Position numbers and translations under genes: made by a program. The notes under the pieces are model-generated. The model had not been told where the DNA came from and did not search any database. It was given only the letters and a program-made list of their open reading frames with translations. This document shows positions 1-55,928 of a stretch of 64,000 nt of DNA, piece after piece; position 1 is the first letter of the stretch; the number at the start of each line of letters is the position of its first letter. The DNA is from Hippasteria phrygiana (Eukaryota > Echinodermata > Asteroidea > Valvatida > Goniasteridae), in assembly GCA_037893225.1 (NCBI GenBank), contig JAZGUH010000556.1:986001-1050000 (forward strand). The letters are read 5' to 3'.

Positions 1-29
1 AGACTACACAGAAAACACTTTTCAAGACC

Positions 30-170
30 GTCCGTACCGCGCAGCCAGCCCAAACGGTAGTGCGCATGCGAGTGGTTGCCAGGCAAATCACGCGTGCGCA
101 TTGCGCCTGCGCTGCACGCAGCAGCATCGCACGCAGAATTTCGGAGGTCGCGCGCGCGTATGTCATGTAA
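30..170. promoter_or_regulatory. CpG-rich segment with NRF1- and RFX-like words
   Basis: A GC- and CpG-rich block containing TGCGCATGCG (61-70, NRF1-like) and GTTGCCAGGCAA (75-86, X-box-like) with CGCGCGCG nearby. It looks like a promoter island for a gene outside or at the window edge. The short ORF at 211-444 is not recognisable as a protein. Confidence 0.3.
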
Positions 171-174
171 CTCG

Positions 175-1740
175 GTATGAAACTGATGAAAAGAGGCTAC
201 AAGTTTAACGTTGCGTTTGAGTATATTTTCCTGGAAAACGTCGGCCAGCGAATCATATGGAATTCCTGAACCTAACGGACAGATAGATAAGGACACAAAG
301 AGTATGTGTGGGCATGAAATTAGCTTCTACAACGAGGTAAAACGTGAAAAAAATCCTGTTAAAGTTTTGATTTCAATGAATGCGACATCTCGTATCCAGG
401 ACGTTAGTCGTAGTGCAATGAAGACATCGTCCAACCTGGGCTAGTGTGCAACCCTGTTTACTGTTTGAATAATAAAGATTGCGTGATTTTCAAAAATTGC
501 GCTCCATCTATAATGGCAATGCGCAAATTTTAAATTTACGCAAGCAAACTAAATTTTCGTGTTCAAAAATTGCGCAGCGCGCATTTAAAAAAAAATGCGC
601 GCCTTTGAAGATTGCGCTCAACATCATCATTCACCGCCATGACCGCGTCGTCATGACCGCACACTTCCGCAGTCGATATCTGGTAATCTGGTAACTAGTG
701 AGTAGGTCTAGTAGGGTGGGACGCTGTATTACCGCGGTACTTATCAGGGTGATATCACGTTTCCCGATCGGAATAGAGATTGCTCACTAACCTTCCCGAA
801 TTGTCCTGTGTTTTGTGTTGTATAACTCTTGCTTTTTTTAAACTGACATACAAAATCCGACGGTGGTTTGGTTTATTCCCATGCGATGCCTGTGAAAATA
901 GACATGCTCGTCATTGCTCGTCATTGCTCGGCGGAGTACAGACTCTGTATTATCGCGGTATGTGGGCAGTGTTTTTTACAATGATTTCAACTTTTTTATT
1001 CATGGTTAATGTTTGACCAAAACATCCCCTGAATAAAGTCTGATATTTTCCCTGTAAAGTTCAAGTTGATTAAAGACGATTAGGCCCTGCAAGATGATTT
1101 CTTAACACCCTGTCCCCCCTCGAAGGCGACAAAATTCACTGGGACAAGTCTACTGATTGACGATTGGGGGCGCCATTCACTTTACACGGTGCGTCGTTTT
1201 ATTTGTTTTACCGCACTGTCCTTATTTTGATCCCGTAAATGTTTCTACGATTTCGCGGTGGAAATATCGTCCTTCGGCGTCATTTTGCATTTGCAGCTGT
1301 AGAATGGGAACCAGACAATGGAACTTCCATGGACAGAGCACCATTAAAGATTCATGTTAAAATATAGACGGTACCTTTTAGCAGACACGGTGAGGCAAAA
1401 TGTACAAGTTTTGGAAAACGTGAATATTTATTAAAAATCGTTAAAAGTCCCGACACAACATTTTTTAATCGTCATTTTTTTACACAAATCAGCAGAAAGT
1501 CCTTAATGCTTGATGAATTGGATATAAAATTGCCAGTCGAAGGAGTTTTGGCAACGGAAAAAAAAGGAATTTCCGATGCCGCGATAATAGAGTTGCCGCG
1601 ATAATAGGGAGTCTGACTATACCCGCTAAATCTTACCAATTTTGTAGCCTTGAAAGGCTCACTACCGAGACGAGACGGCTCCATCATGTGAAATCGTGAA
1701 CAGATGCCCCAAACCCCACAAGTCGACACGATAGTGTGAG
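175..1740. other. Intergenic region upstream of ORP9, no exon seen
   Basis: Only short ORFs without recognisable motifs. A word like TATTaTCGCGGTA recurs at about 729-742, 948-960 and, inverted, 1578-1605, suggesting a degraded repeat. AT-rich palindromic pieces containing TTGCGC lie at 490-630. Confidence 0.4.
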
Positions 1741-1934
1741 TAAATGATGCCGGAAGACGCTGAAGACAAATTTCAACAGAGAGCAGCCATCTTGATCAGC
1801 GTTCAAAAACAGCGCTTGTGAGAGCGCCTTTCTAATTGGCTGAAGATTCTTCCTAAAAACCGAAGAAACTGATTGGCTTATTTTTTCAACCTCTTGAGGG
1901 CGGCATTTCACGGGGCGTGCGCCGAAAAGCCAAA
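1740..1934 (+). promoter_or_regulatory. ORP9 proximal promoter / 5' UTR
   Basis: Sequence directly before the ORP9 start codon. Two inverted CCAAT words (ATTGG at 1835-1839, GATTGG at 1871-1876) and a GC-rich GGGGCGTGCGCCG segment precede the ATG. No TATA box is evident. The start at 1935 is chosen because the frame then runs into the conserved PH start; a GTG codon at 1917 is in frame but not a eukaryotic start. The transcription start cannot be placed from sequence alone. Confidence 0.45.
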
Positions 1935-46873
<44,939 letters not shown>

Positions 46874-46881
46874 TGAGGGGG

Positions 46882-46931
46882 GTCGCCATGGCAACCGTGC
46901 CATGGCAACGTTGAGTGGGTGCCATGGCAAC
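46882..46931. promoter_or_regulatory. Three RFX X-box-like palindromes
   Basis: Three copies of an X-box-like word sit within 50 bp, starting 8 bp after the ORP9 stop: GTCGCCATGGCAAC (46882-46895), GTGCCATGGCAAC (46897-46909) and GTGCCATGGCAAC (46919-46931). The first fits GTYNCCATRGNAAC fully; the others are shortened by one base in the left half. RFX factors bind such sites near ciliary genes. Function here is inferred only. Confidence 0.5.
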
Positions 46932-47156
46932 CGTGTCTATGCAGACTTTTTTGATGCCGTCTTGTGTTTTTCTTTGTCCAAGAATAGAAGTTACATGAAA
47001 CAGTGGACAGCGAACGGGATTGCAATTATGGAATACTAATACGTGGAGCGCAGTCACTATAAGCATATCCACCGCTGTTTATCGTAAGCATTTAAAACTG
47101 CTTTTGACAATAGTCGGGTTAAGGCCACTCTTGATTTTGTTGCAGGCCATATCAAC

Positions 47157-47162
47157 ATTAAA
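47157..47162 (+). terminator. Possible ORP9 poly(A) signal ATTAAA
   Basis: The first ATTAAA after the ORP9 stop codon, 284 bp downstream. It would give a 3' UTR of about 300 nt. Longer 3' UTRs ending further on cannot be excluded. Confidence 0.3.
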
Positions 47163-47834
47163 TGCTTGTTTGCATACTTTGCTATTTGTCTCTTTAAGAA
47201 AGAAAAAAGATGCCACAACAGAATGACAGAATACATTTTTCAACTTCATAATTGTCAGGGTTTGGTCAATGTAATTGGGTTAAATGCAAAGATTACATTT
47301 TACAAGTAGAAGCCTCAATTGAAAAACCTAAGAGGGGGGGGGGGGTAATTTGTCTGGCTGACGCCATTACACTTAGTATCTTGAATAGGCTTAGGCGACT
47401 CTGGGTAGAAGTCGACTGTGATCAACTTCGACAATGAGATCGGAATGGCAAATCCAATATTTTGAGGAGTTGACTCTGAGGGATAGCCGAGTCCTGCTCC
47501 TTTCGAGTCGATTCCAGGCAGTGCCCAACGATTCTGAAGATTTGCCCAACTCCAACAGCTCCCTGTCTGCCAATTTAGTCTGTGAATTTAAATGCAAAGA
47601 TAGGACGCAGTCCACCTACAGTACTCGATCAAAAAGACTTTTTTAACAAGGCACAGCACTCCACAGAGGCAGTTTTTCTGTGGAATCTCCGGCACCGCAT
47701 GCACGATGCGCATGGCCTGTCTGTCGCCCACACATGCACGTGCCGAGCTGGGGAATATGGCCTTTGGATATAATCACAGAGGAGGAAGGAATGAAGCAAT
47801 TATGAATATGCATTCATAAATGCCTCAGCGAGTT

Positions 47835-48475
47835 TCACTATCCCTATTGGTCGAGAGCCTGTCACGTGGGTGTGTTTAAACGGTTGTTTAAACACGGCTG
47901 GAAGTTGTTTAAACACGGCGCGGTTTTAAACATTTTTTCCGGTGTCACACGAAATGAAGAGTCCTACAAAATCTGGTCCATTTTATTGGTTGAACACTCG
48001 AGCGACCAGTCACTCTCCTAATAACGCAAGCGCAATACTACCGATGCGTCCGTATTTAGAGTCCATAATTTCACGCTACACCGGCACTGCTGCGTTCTGC
48101 ACCACCTGGCGAGCGCGTTGCGCTCGCGTCAATTTCCATATAAGGACATGTTTACCACTACTCGCGCGTGGCATGAACCATTAAATAGCTGAAGGGGTGT
48201 TTTACAAACCAAGGTAAAAAAATTGAACAAAATCATTGGAAATTACAAAAATTTCGGTGGTTTTTGCTTAATTATACAAAAAGGTATTTTATGAATGGGA
48301 ATAAATATGTGCTGGGCCGGTTTTAAACGTACGTTTAAAACCGCCTTGGGGCCTAGACGCTGATAATGACCCTCGCCTTCGGCTCGGGTCATTATTAAGC
48401 GCCCAGGCCCCAAGGCGGTTTTAAATGTACGTTTAAAACCGGCCCAGCACATATTTATTCCCTTATTATTGGCAA
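47835..48475 (+). mobile_element. Dispersed repeat with terminal palindrome, copy 2
   Basis: Homologous to 34600-35070 (TATTGGTCGAGAGCCTGTCA, CGCTACACCGGCACTGCTGC, AAGGGGTGTTTTACAAA) and ending in the very long palindrome at 48299-48463. Confidence 0.75.
48299..48463. repeat. 165-bp near-perfect palindrome
   Basis: Arms read AATAAATATGTGCTGGGCCG, TTTTAAACGTACGTTTAAAA and CCGCCTTGGGGCC, then a GACCC/GGGTC inner stem with a tiny TTC loop near 48380. Only a few mismatches. Each arm also contains the self-complementary word TTTTAAACGTACGTTTAAAA. Confidence 0.9.
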
Positions 48476-48717
48476 GACAATTTTCTCCCTAATAAGCTGG
48501 GTTCAGACCTCAAAATCTTGAACAACAAAAATATTTTGTTGTAAAAAAAAATAAACAGATCAATCATTGCTGTCCCAAAGCTTTCATGCAAGTGACAAGC
48601 GCAAGTTGAGTTTTTCTTTGTTTTTCTTTAAGAAACTTTTGGAGTCAACTTTTGGAGTCAAAGTCAACTCCAAAAGTGGTGGAGTCGCCCAAGACGATTC
48701 TTGAATCTCTGTCAAAG

Positions 48718-48742
48718 CATGGAGGTATTTAATACCTCCATG
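48718..48742. repeat. Mini-hairpin CATGGAGGTATTTAATACCT
   Basis: Perfect short palindrome with CATGGAG ends; related hairpins at 53152-53174 and 63471-63493. Confidence 0.6.
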
Positions 48743-48759
48743 GTCAAAGCCAAAGTAAA

Positions 48760-50100
48760 AAAAAGCATTTAATGTATTATTTGCTTGAATTAAATTTTAA
48801 ATGAGGCGGGCACTTTTATAAATGTCTTGATCTATACAAATTATTGGGCTACGTGAAGATGGTTTTAAGTTAACGGCCCTAAAATACCTACTGAGCAGTG
48901 ACTAACAATAGAAATTGAAATTTTCTGCCAATAATATTTGTATCTGTCAAAATGTAGGGCTCCCCGCCCCCCACATCCGATTGATAAATGTATATGAAAA
49001 TCTGAAAGTTCTGCATATGGTGAAATTTGGTAAGCCCAAAATATGTCAATATTACTAACTTTGTGGAATGCTGTCACACATGTAACGGTAAAAACGGGCG
49101 AGATTTTCTACGCCAACTGGATAAAATTGTGTTAAAATGCGACATGCTCCAGTTATTGTAGCTCACAGGCCAACGCTGGAACAAATTTGAAAAATTGAGA
49201 AAATCCATACATTTGATTGAACGAGATTGTATTCACATGCATGTGTTGGTAGGAAGCAAATTGCGAACAATTTTAACATACATTTTTCCAGTGTTGGAAA
49301 TATATTTGAAAAATAACAAAATGCAATACAGTTTGTTCGTAAAAATCCCAATTTTTATGTGGTAGAATTCACATGCACAGTATAAGTAAAGGCATACTTG
49401 ATGTGCAGTGGCATTTAACATTATCAGTTGGTGCTGTTCATAACTACAATTATTGTTTTTGTTTTAATTTTGTTCAGGAACTATGACTCCTTGAACTGAA
49501 AGGAGAGAAAATGGTGTACAAGGAGTTTTTGGCAAAGTGTACTTGCAGTACACTTTTAAAAAATTTGTTCGTACAATCTTGGTGTACATTTCAATTCTTT
49601 TGGCCAAAATTAGGTTTTCCCCTCAGTATAGTATCTGTGCAGCACAGTCCCCTCCCCAACTATTCAATGAAGTTTGGCGACACGATCTTCCCTAGATATT
49701 AGATTTTTTTTTATTATTTACTGTGCCACGGTTGGTTTGTAATCTTCTGTACGCATTAAACAGAAAATGTGCCAATGAAAAGGCTTGTTTCATAAAGGAT
49801 GATAATTTGATCAAGAATTATTACCTCATATACTTTCCTTTAATATTTAAGGGATGAAACTTTCAAATTTCTTCAAAAAAAAATTTATATATAAAATGAG
49901 AAATTAAGTGGATCGGAGAGAGTTCAACTCAAGTTGTACATTTTTAATTGAGCATTTAGAAGAAACCTTATTTATTTGCAAGATTCTTAGAGATGTAAAC
50001 CAAGGGAAATGAATAGTCAATGCTGATTGGTCATTAAATAGTCTCATGACAATAAAAAATCCAAATTACATTTTGTCAGTGTAATTTAGTAGCAATGAAG
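48760..50100. other. Intergenic stretch, no feature recognised
   Basis: AT-rich, with only short unrecognised ORFs. No repeat is shared with other parts of the window that I can see. Confidence 0.4.
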
Positions 50101-50106
50101 TTCCTG

Positions 50107-50329
50107 TTAAAACCTCTTAGGTACGGTATTTTACGGGAGACGTCGGGGTGCCGCGGCAGTTCTGGCAGCCAAATCGAACCGCTACAATGTATTTGTGCAG
50201 TCAAGCGTAACATATACACAATAATCCAACAATGGATTGAAACTGCACAAACGGCGGCCAATGGCGTCATCCGGCCTGGTGGCACTTTATTTTTGCGTCC
50301 ACAGACGTCATCCTTACGCAAAGGGTTAA
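50107..50329. mobile_element. TTAA-flanked MITE, single copy
   Basis: TTAA borders with ends TTAAAACCTCTTAGGTACGG and, inverted, TTAACCCTTTGCGTAAGG. The interior GACGTCGGGGTGCCGCGGCA...GGCGTCATCCGGCCTGGTGG is the same as the arms of 12788-14099 but with one copy of the 68-bp unit. TTAA targets and CCC-starting TIRs fit piggyBac-derived MITEs. Confidence 0.75.
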
Positions 50330-50600
50330 AGGTAGTATGCAACATTTGCTTTTGCTGTAATTTTCAAAAATGAATGGATTTGGGGGTTAGTATTTTATAG
50401 CAAATACTGTAACACTAAACTATTTTCATCCCTGGAAATTGATACATAAATTCTACTTTTCCTGAAAATGACAGCACACCAGGTGCCATGATGTCACAGG
50501 AAGCTTGAGACTATTATTTACTGACAGCTAAGTAAGGTATTTTATAATAATTCGGTAGTTTGGTTAAGTGATGTTTGCAAATGTTGAATGTTACCTTCTA
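50330..50600 (+). mobile_element. Dispersed repeat (TTCAAAAATGAATGGATTTG family)
   Basis: Same block order as 29000-29460: TTTTCAAAAATG...GGATTTGGGGGTTAGTAT, GACAGCACACCAGGTGCCAT, GTAAGGTATTTT. It starts directly after the MITE at 50107-50329. Confidence 0.6.
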
Positions 50601-51205
50601 TGTTAAAATGTGTCGAGCCACTAAACAGGAAAGCGTAATTGCTAAGCAACAATCGACCAGGAACCAGTTAGAAGCAATAGACTTGTTATATTTTGGCTGG
50701 TACCCCTGGCTGGTACCCCGTTTAGACTAAGCATTAATTTCCTATGCTAAGCAGATTTGTATGCCTAGCAGCTCTGTATGACAGGTCCCAAATTACTAAG
50801 TTTTCTAAACATGTTATGTGTACATTATTCCAAAAAATAATATAGAAATATTAAATATTAATTTATACGAGACCGTCTTTTCATTTTTGTGCATATTGCT
50901 TCTAACCTTATCTGCCAAATCCTAATTACAAATATGTGTGCACTGCGCGTGGACTGTACATCCACTTCAGGATAAACCTGTGGATTAAAACACGGCTCGA
51001 TTTTAAATCCAGTTTTCTTGGGAATGTGCCCCAAAACAAAACAAAAAAATACAGATCTGTTACAATAGTGCCATACCTATCATCTGTTAGAAAGTCGACT
51101 TTAACATGTACATGTGTATGTACACGATGCGATTTCTTGCACAAGTTAATAGAGAAACAGGTAACCAACTGGATAGTTCAATATTTTCACGGAATTTGCC
51201 TTCTC

Positions 51206-51606
51206 CCCCCCCCCCCCCCCACCTAAATAAATACAGATAAGTGAAAATAGAGCAAAAACTGTGATCTGTTAAAGATGACTTTTTCTCCAGAGTTTGAGAG
51301 ACACGTTTTTAAAATATATTGTACTCGTACCATCATATAATTTTGTACATAAAAAGTTTTGTTTATTCAAAGTTTTCAAGTTCTGCGCGGGCGCATTGCA
51401 ATTCAGTTTTACTTCATGGGTGTAACTGTAAGTGTACGAGGAAACAGGACAAAAACGATGCTTGAAAATGTATTAAATCCAGTAGCGTATCCAGCTTTTT
51501 GTGCCAGGGAGGGCAAACAATGTCTGAATCGTCTTAAAAACACTATAATTATTTTTTATGACATCTCAAATGCCGCCAGGGAAGCAAGTTTTACCCCCCC
51601 CCCCCC
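51206..51606. repeat. Poly-C tracts
   Basis: About 15 C near 51206-51220 and about 13 C near 51594-51606. Intergenic. Confidence 0.8.
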
Positions 51607-51659
51607 GTGACAAACCGTCCCCGCGTTAACCGTTCTGTGTCGAAGTTTTCTACGGTACC

Positions 51660-51861
51660 TTGGCACATGTTGTCTCTTTGTCATTGGTCTAACTTGACAG
51701 ATCACGGTAAAATCACATGCGCACAGTACAGCTGGCTGGTGGGATATTGTCCAATCGCATTAGTTACAATTCGACAAACGCGCGCGCGCCACGTGCAACA
51801 AAAATTGCCGCACAACATTCCATAGGGGTTGTGTAGCTGGCGGGCGTGGTTAAATCACAGA
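51660..51861 (+). promoter_or_regulatory. Putative promoter of the downstream + strand gene
   Basis: Contains ATTGG (51683-51687), CATGCGCA (51716-51723, NRF1-like), CCAAT (51751-51755), a CGCGCGCGC run and the E-box CACGTG (51790-51795), all within 200 bp of a plausible first coding exon. CpG density is clearly above the surroundings. Confidence 0.5.
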
Positions 51862-51964
51862 ATGGCGAAATCCAGCATGGCGTTCGCAACGAGTGGTGCG
51901 AAAACATTTTTCCCGGCAGAAATTCACCCATACATGTCCATCAGAGTTCAACAAATCATTGCAG
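51862..51964 (+). CDS. Probable first coding exon, unidentified gene
   Basis: ATG in a good context (cacagaATGG) opens MAKSSMAFATSGAKTFFPAE then IHPYMSIRVQQIIA and ends exactly at donor gtaaat, phase 1. The GC-rich promoter-like sequence upstream and sensible amino-acid composition support a real exon. I do not recognise the protein, and I could not find the following exons in the remaining 12 kb; the next intron may be long. Confidence 0.5.
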
Positions 51965-52045
51965 GTAAATATTTACATTATTTGAGTCGGTAAATTTGTG
52001 AAAGTCTGGTGAAATTTCGTGACGAAAAAGTGACGCACGAGTGAA

Positions 52046-52237
52046 GCCCGGTTCATACTTCATGCGATTGCGCATGCGAAGCGAATTTATGACGTCAATG
52101 CCAAATATTCGCGCTGAACACCTTTCAGCTTGTGCGAATTCGCAAAAGTTGAACACCTTTCAGCTTGTGCGAATCTTGGCTGCGAATGTTTTATGACGTC
52201 AAATATGCTTCGCATTCGCATGAAGTATGAACTGGGC
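52046..52237. mobile_element. MITE with GCCCAGTTCATACTTCATGC termini
   Basis: Ends GCCCGGTTCATACTTCATGC and the inverse of GCCCAGTTCATACTTCATGC, continuing inward with inverted GCGAATGCGAAGC and TATGACGTCAA. Two TGACGTCA (CRE) words lie in the arms. About 190 bp, within the presumed first intron of the gene starting at 51862. Confidence 0.75.
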
Positions 52238-53151
52238 TTGAGACGGTATTTATTGTACTACTACTAGATCACATTGTTCCAAAATAGAATTTGCGACCTC
52301 CAGCATGGTTTCACGAAGACCGTGTTTTGGCTATAACCCGTTGAATAAACACCGCTGACTGGCTGCTGGAAGTTGTAAAGGGGGAACTCCCTGGCAACAA
52401 CTTCCATCAGCCAATCAGCGAAGTTCTTCAAGTTTGGCACACCAGGGGTGCGTTCCACTCACGCGAACAATGCGAACGTACGTACGTTCGCCATGACGTT
52501 CGCCAAATTTGTGCGCACATCCCATGGAAAATTCAGCGTTCGCGTAGTTGGCCAACGTTGGCAATGTTCGCCAATTTTTTGTGCACATCGTTTTCTATAC
52601 TGGCTAGTTTTTGAGTCCAAGTTACTGGGACCTAGACAAAACTTCATTATATACTTCAGTATCTCAATTTTGAAAATTCAACAAACCAAAATAAATTTGA
52701 AGGCATGAGTAGGCCTACCTGATTTATTGTTTAATAAAATTGGACCTTTCCACGAGAAATACATACTCTTCCCATTTGGAAACTTCAACTCCTTCAAGTA
52801 AAAAAAAAAAAAAAAAATCCCTTTTACTTTTTAAGAGAAATGAATTAACACAAATGCAATATTACTCTCGGTGAAAAGAATGATAGATATATGCTTTACA
52901 TGTTGGGGGGTATAAAGCTGTCGTTTGAGCCAGCAGTTTATTTTTCGGAACTGGATCTGAAAAAGTGAGGCGGAATGTGATGAAGAACTGACCAGATTTG
53001 ACACCCGATGACTGTGTACCAGATAATCTTTATTGATGACAAAAAAATGCAAATCTGAAATGATTTGAGTGAAGCAGATTGAAACTTAAGCTCCTAATTA
53101 TTGATGGTGTGACATTTTACCAGGCTGTAATTTGCTGCCATTCAGTTACAT

Positions 53152-53174
53152 CATGGAGGTTTCCTACCTCCATG
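53152..53174. repeat. Mini-hairpin CATGGAGGTTTCCTACCTCC
   Basis: Short palindrome with the same CATGGAG ends as 48718-48742. Confidence 0.55.
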
Positions 53175-53329
53175 GTTACATTTCAAAACACATACATCAC
53201 ATTTCAAAATACATCATAAATCGTTTTTGGTAAAAAAACAAATGGTGAGGTTTCGGCCGATTTGTAATATGATTGGGTTTGCAGTGTACACACACATGGT
53301 GTGGAGTCCGTTCCCCCCCCCCACCTGGG

Positions 53330-53575
53330 GGAAATTTCACGGCGATGCCGAGCACAAAAATGTGCTTAGCATGAAAGGTTTTCCTTTGTAAATACAGGAT
53401 TACCAGCCAAATTTTGATGTGAAGTGTATCTCTTGTGGCTGGCATTCAGCTGTTGTTTGCTTGGCATGAAAATCCCATGGCCTTTTGGCTGGTAACCTTT
53501 TTTAAATAAGCAAGACATTTTGGTGCTAAGCAATTTGTTTGTGCTTAGCAGCTCCGTGAAATTGGCCCCCTGTTG
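53330..53575. mobile_element. Fold-back repeat (GAAATTGGCCCC family)
   Basis: Ends GGGGGAAATTTCACGG and TCCGTGAAATTGGCCCCC, with inner inverted GTGCTTAGCA, TGCTAAGCA, ATTACCAGCCAAA and TTTGGCTGGTAACC words. Family of 33776-33998. Confidence 0.7.
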
Positions 53576-54760
53576 GGTTATCAATTTATGCCAATGGGAC
53601 AGTTTGGACTAAATCAGTTCAAAAGTTTAGATCTTGCCAGTGAGGTGAATGATTTATGATTTTTTTTAAAGAATATGAATGCTAATGAAGTGCTTATTCA
53701 AGTAGAGTAATCAAACATGCTGCATGTGCGCATGTGGTTTAACGTGTCCCATACGATGCAGTGTACCAGACCTGATGGGTAGGCATCGATTGCGCAGTCG
53801 GGGCATTTTTATTTGTTAGGCAAATTAGGGCCGAGTTATGGGGACATTTCTTGGTTAAGATGAGACTTGGCTTGCTAATGGTTTAACTCATGGAAGGGTA
53901 TTATTGTAAGTTTGTACAGTTCACAAATTGCAGAGAGTCAGATTAATAAGCTGTTACGGTTGGTTAAATCAGAAGGCAAAAAATGTTTGTATCAAACTTA
54001 AGGCCACATTACAAAAACTTGTTTATTAAGTGCGACTTTCCTGAAATAAGCTTAAAAACAGCTTCAGATATTCACAATATATTTCACACCACCACAAATA
54101 TTGTACACTTCAACCAAAATTGTTGAACCTGCCTACACTAAGTTCTTGAAAACTATCCCCTATCATTACAGATATCTGCAAAAGTATTGCACCTCCTAAT
54201 AACTTAATTTTGTATAAATCTTCCTGCTTGTGTTATCAAAGATATACAAATGTTCAATTCATTTTCAGCCCATGTTAATACCAAAGTTGAACAAAAATAT
54301 GTACATCTTGGCTGTATTATTCTATGTAAATATAATACATGCAATTAGTCACCTGTTTAAATGTTACACTTGACTCAGATAACTGATGAAATATCTCTCC
54401 AAAATGTCCACTATATAAAGTGAAAAATTGAAATCTATTTCATATGTTGATATATATTTGTTAAAACTGTCATTACACTTCGCAAACTAAAACACACAAA
54501 CTGTGCAACAAAATACTTAAATACTGCCCTTATTTGAAAGGAAAACTTCAAATGTGCGTAACAAATTCAAGACTACATCCGAGTAGTGTTTGACAAAGTT
54601 TACAATGCAAAACAGAACATAAATCAATTCCTTCAAATTAGTTTAAACAAAACTAAACTATTGTTATTTTAATCTTATACTTTGTAGTCTGGTGTGACAA
54701 CTTTTACTTTATTTTTTTTTTTTTTTTAATTCTAATTTACAAAGTCAGTTTCCCTTGTGG
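53576..54760. other. AT-rich stretch, no feature recognised
   Basis: Long AT-rich sequence without ORF, ending in a T run (about 54712-54727). No exon seen. Confidence 0.4.
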
Positions 54761-55020
54761 ATTGTTTGACGAATTATAAGTTAAAAAGTCGTATCCTCAT
54801 TTAGTGATCCCCACAATGTCGCTTCCTAGGTTGTATCGTAAAATTGGGTGTGATCCCTGGCTATACGGCATTCTGGGTTTATGACTTCTGACAATTTGGG
54901 AGACCGCCAACATAGGGCAAGATAGCTCAGTTGGTAGAGCGCCGGTACAGTAACCCGGAGGTCACAGGTTCAAATCCCGCTCCTGCCAGTTTCTTTGTTC
55001 ACTTTGAAAATGTATTCAAA
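54760..55020 (+). mobile_element. tRNA-headed SINE, family A, best copy
   Basis: Body block CACAATGTCGCTTCCTAGGT...GGTGTGATCCCTGGCTATAC...GGCATTCTGGGTTTATGAC, then GACCGCCAACATAGG and a tRNA-like module with GATAGCTCAGTTGGTAGAGC (A box) and GTCACAGGTTCAAATCCCGC (B box). Nearly identical in layout to 24470-24700 on the other strand. The outer words CAGTTTCCCTTGTGGATTGT occur on both sides (about 54746 and 55030), possibly a duplication. Confidence 0.75.
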
Positions 55021-55601
55021 TTTACCTAGTCAGTTTCCCTTGTGGATTGTTTGACGAACTTTTACTTTACGCGATTCCACCTTTCTCCGCAGAAAATTCA
55101 GGAAATCAAAACTGTTCACTTGCTCAAAATAAAGAACTCTTGACCATGAGGAAAATATGCGCAATTTTTTTTGGATTAGAGGTTATTTTTCTGTCTTGCA
55201 AATTGGAGGTCGTTGTCAGTTTCACACTGCTTAGAAAAAATACAAAAATGTGTTCTTCTAATTTGCCTATTTGCATAATCTCCAAATCCTATTACCTTTT
55301 CAAAAGATTTCCATGATCATGGTCTTGATAGAATGAAAAATTACTGTTAGTTGGTGAGATATTTCTGCAAAATTTCATCTTAGCGCAAGTTTTTATGAAC
55401 TTTTGTTGACAACAGACCCGTCCATTAAGCCCTGCACATTTATGTATTGACGACACACCGCTCCAACTGTGGTCAGTCGGACGTGCGCGTCAGCAAGTCC
55501 AACATGCGTGTGATGCTGTGATTTGTCACTACGTCAATGGGAGGAGCTGAATTGGATTGGTCTATTGTTGGATAATCTTGCCAGAATTCTGTCAACCAAG
55601 T

Positions 55602-55928
55602 TTAGGGAGCACTGCCTAACCAAGCCCCGGGAACGCCCGGGCCTTCGGGCTTCTATAATCCCCTGTGTGTACACAATAAACTGCCCACTAATGCCAGCTC
55701 CCATTGTTCACCCAGACTTGATCTCTGGCCCATGAATGGAATGACAACAAAAGCAATCACTACAGATTAGTGTGGGAGGTTCCACAGGCCGGGCTTTATC
55801 GATTAGTAGATGCTCTATTGTTTAAGTGATTTGTGGCTCACAATAGCAAGACTAAAAGCCAGAAGGCCCAGGCGTGGCCAGGCTTTTCAACGGCCTGGCC
55901 CGACCATGGGTTAGGCAGTGCTCCCTTA
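55602..55928. mobile_element. Harbinger-like MITE, copy 2
   Basis: GGGAGCACTGCCTAACC at 55605 and the inverse GGTTAGGCAGTGCTCCC ending at 55925, with TTA on both sides. The interior matches 32771-33131 (CCCGGGCCTTCGGGCTTCTA, GCAATCACTACAGATTAGTG). It has lost about 40 bp of the left inverted repeat compared with copy 1. Confidence 0.85.

Larger units (their letters stand above)
46874..47830. other. ORP9 3' UTR and downstream flank
   Basis: Apart from the X-box-like sites (46882-46931) and ATTAAA (47157), a poly-G run of about 12 lies at 47334-47345. No exon is visible. Confidence 0.4.
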
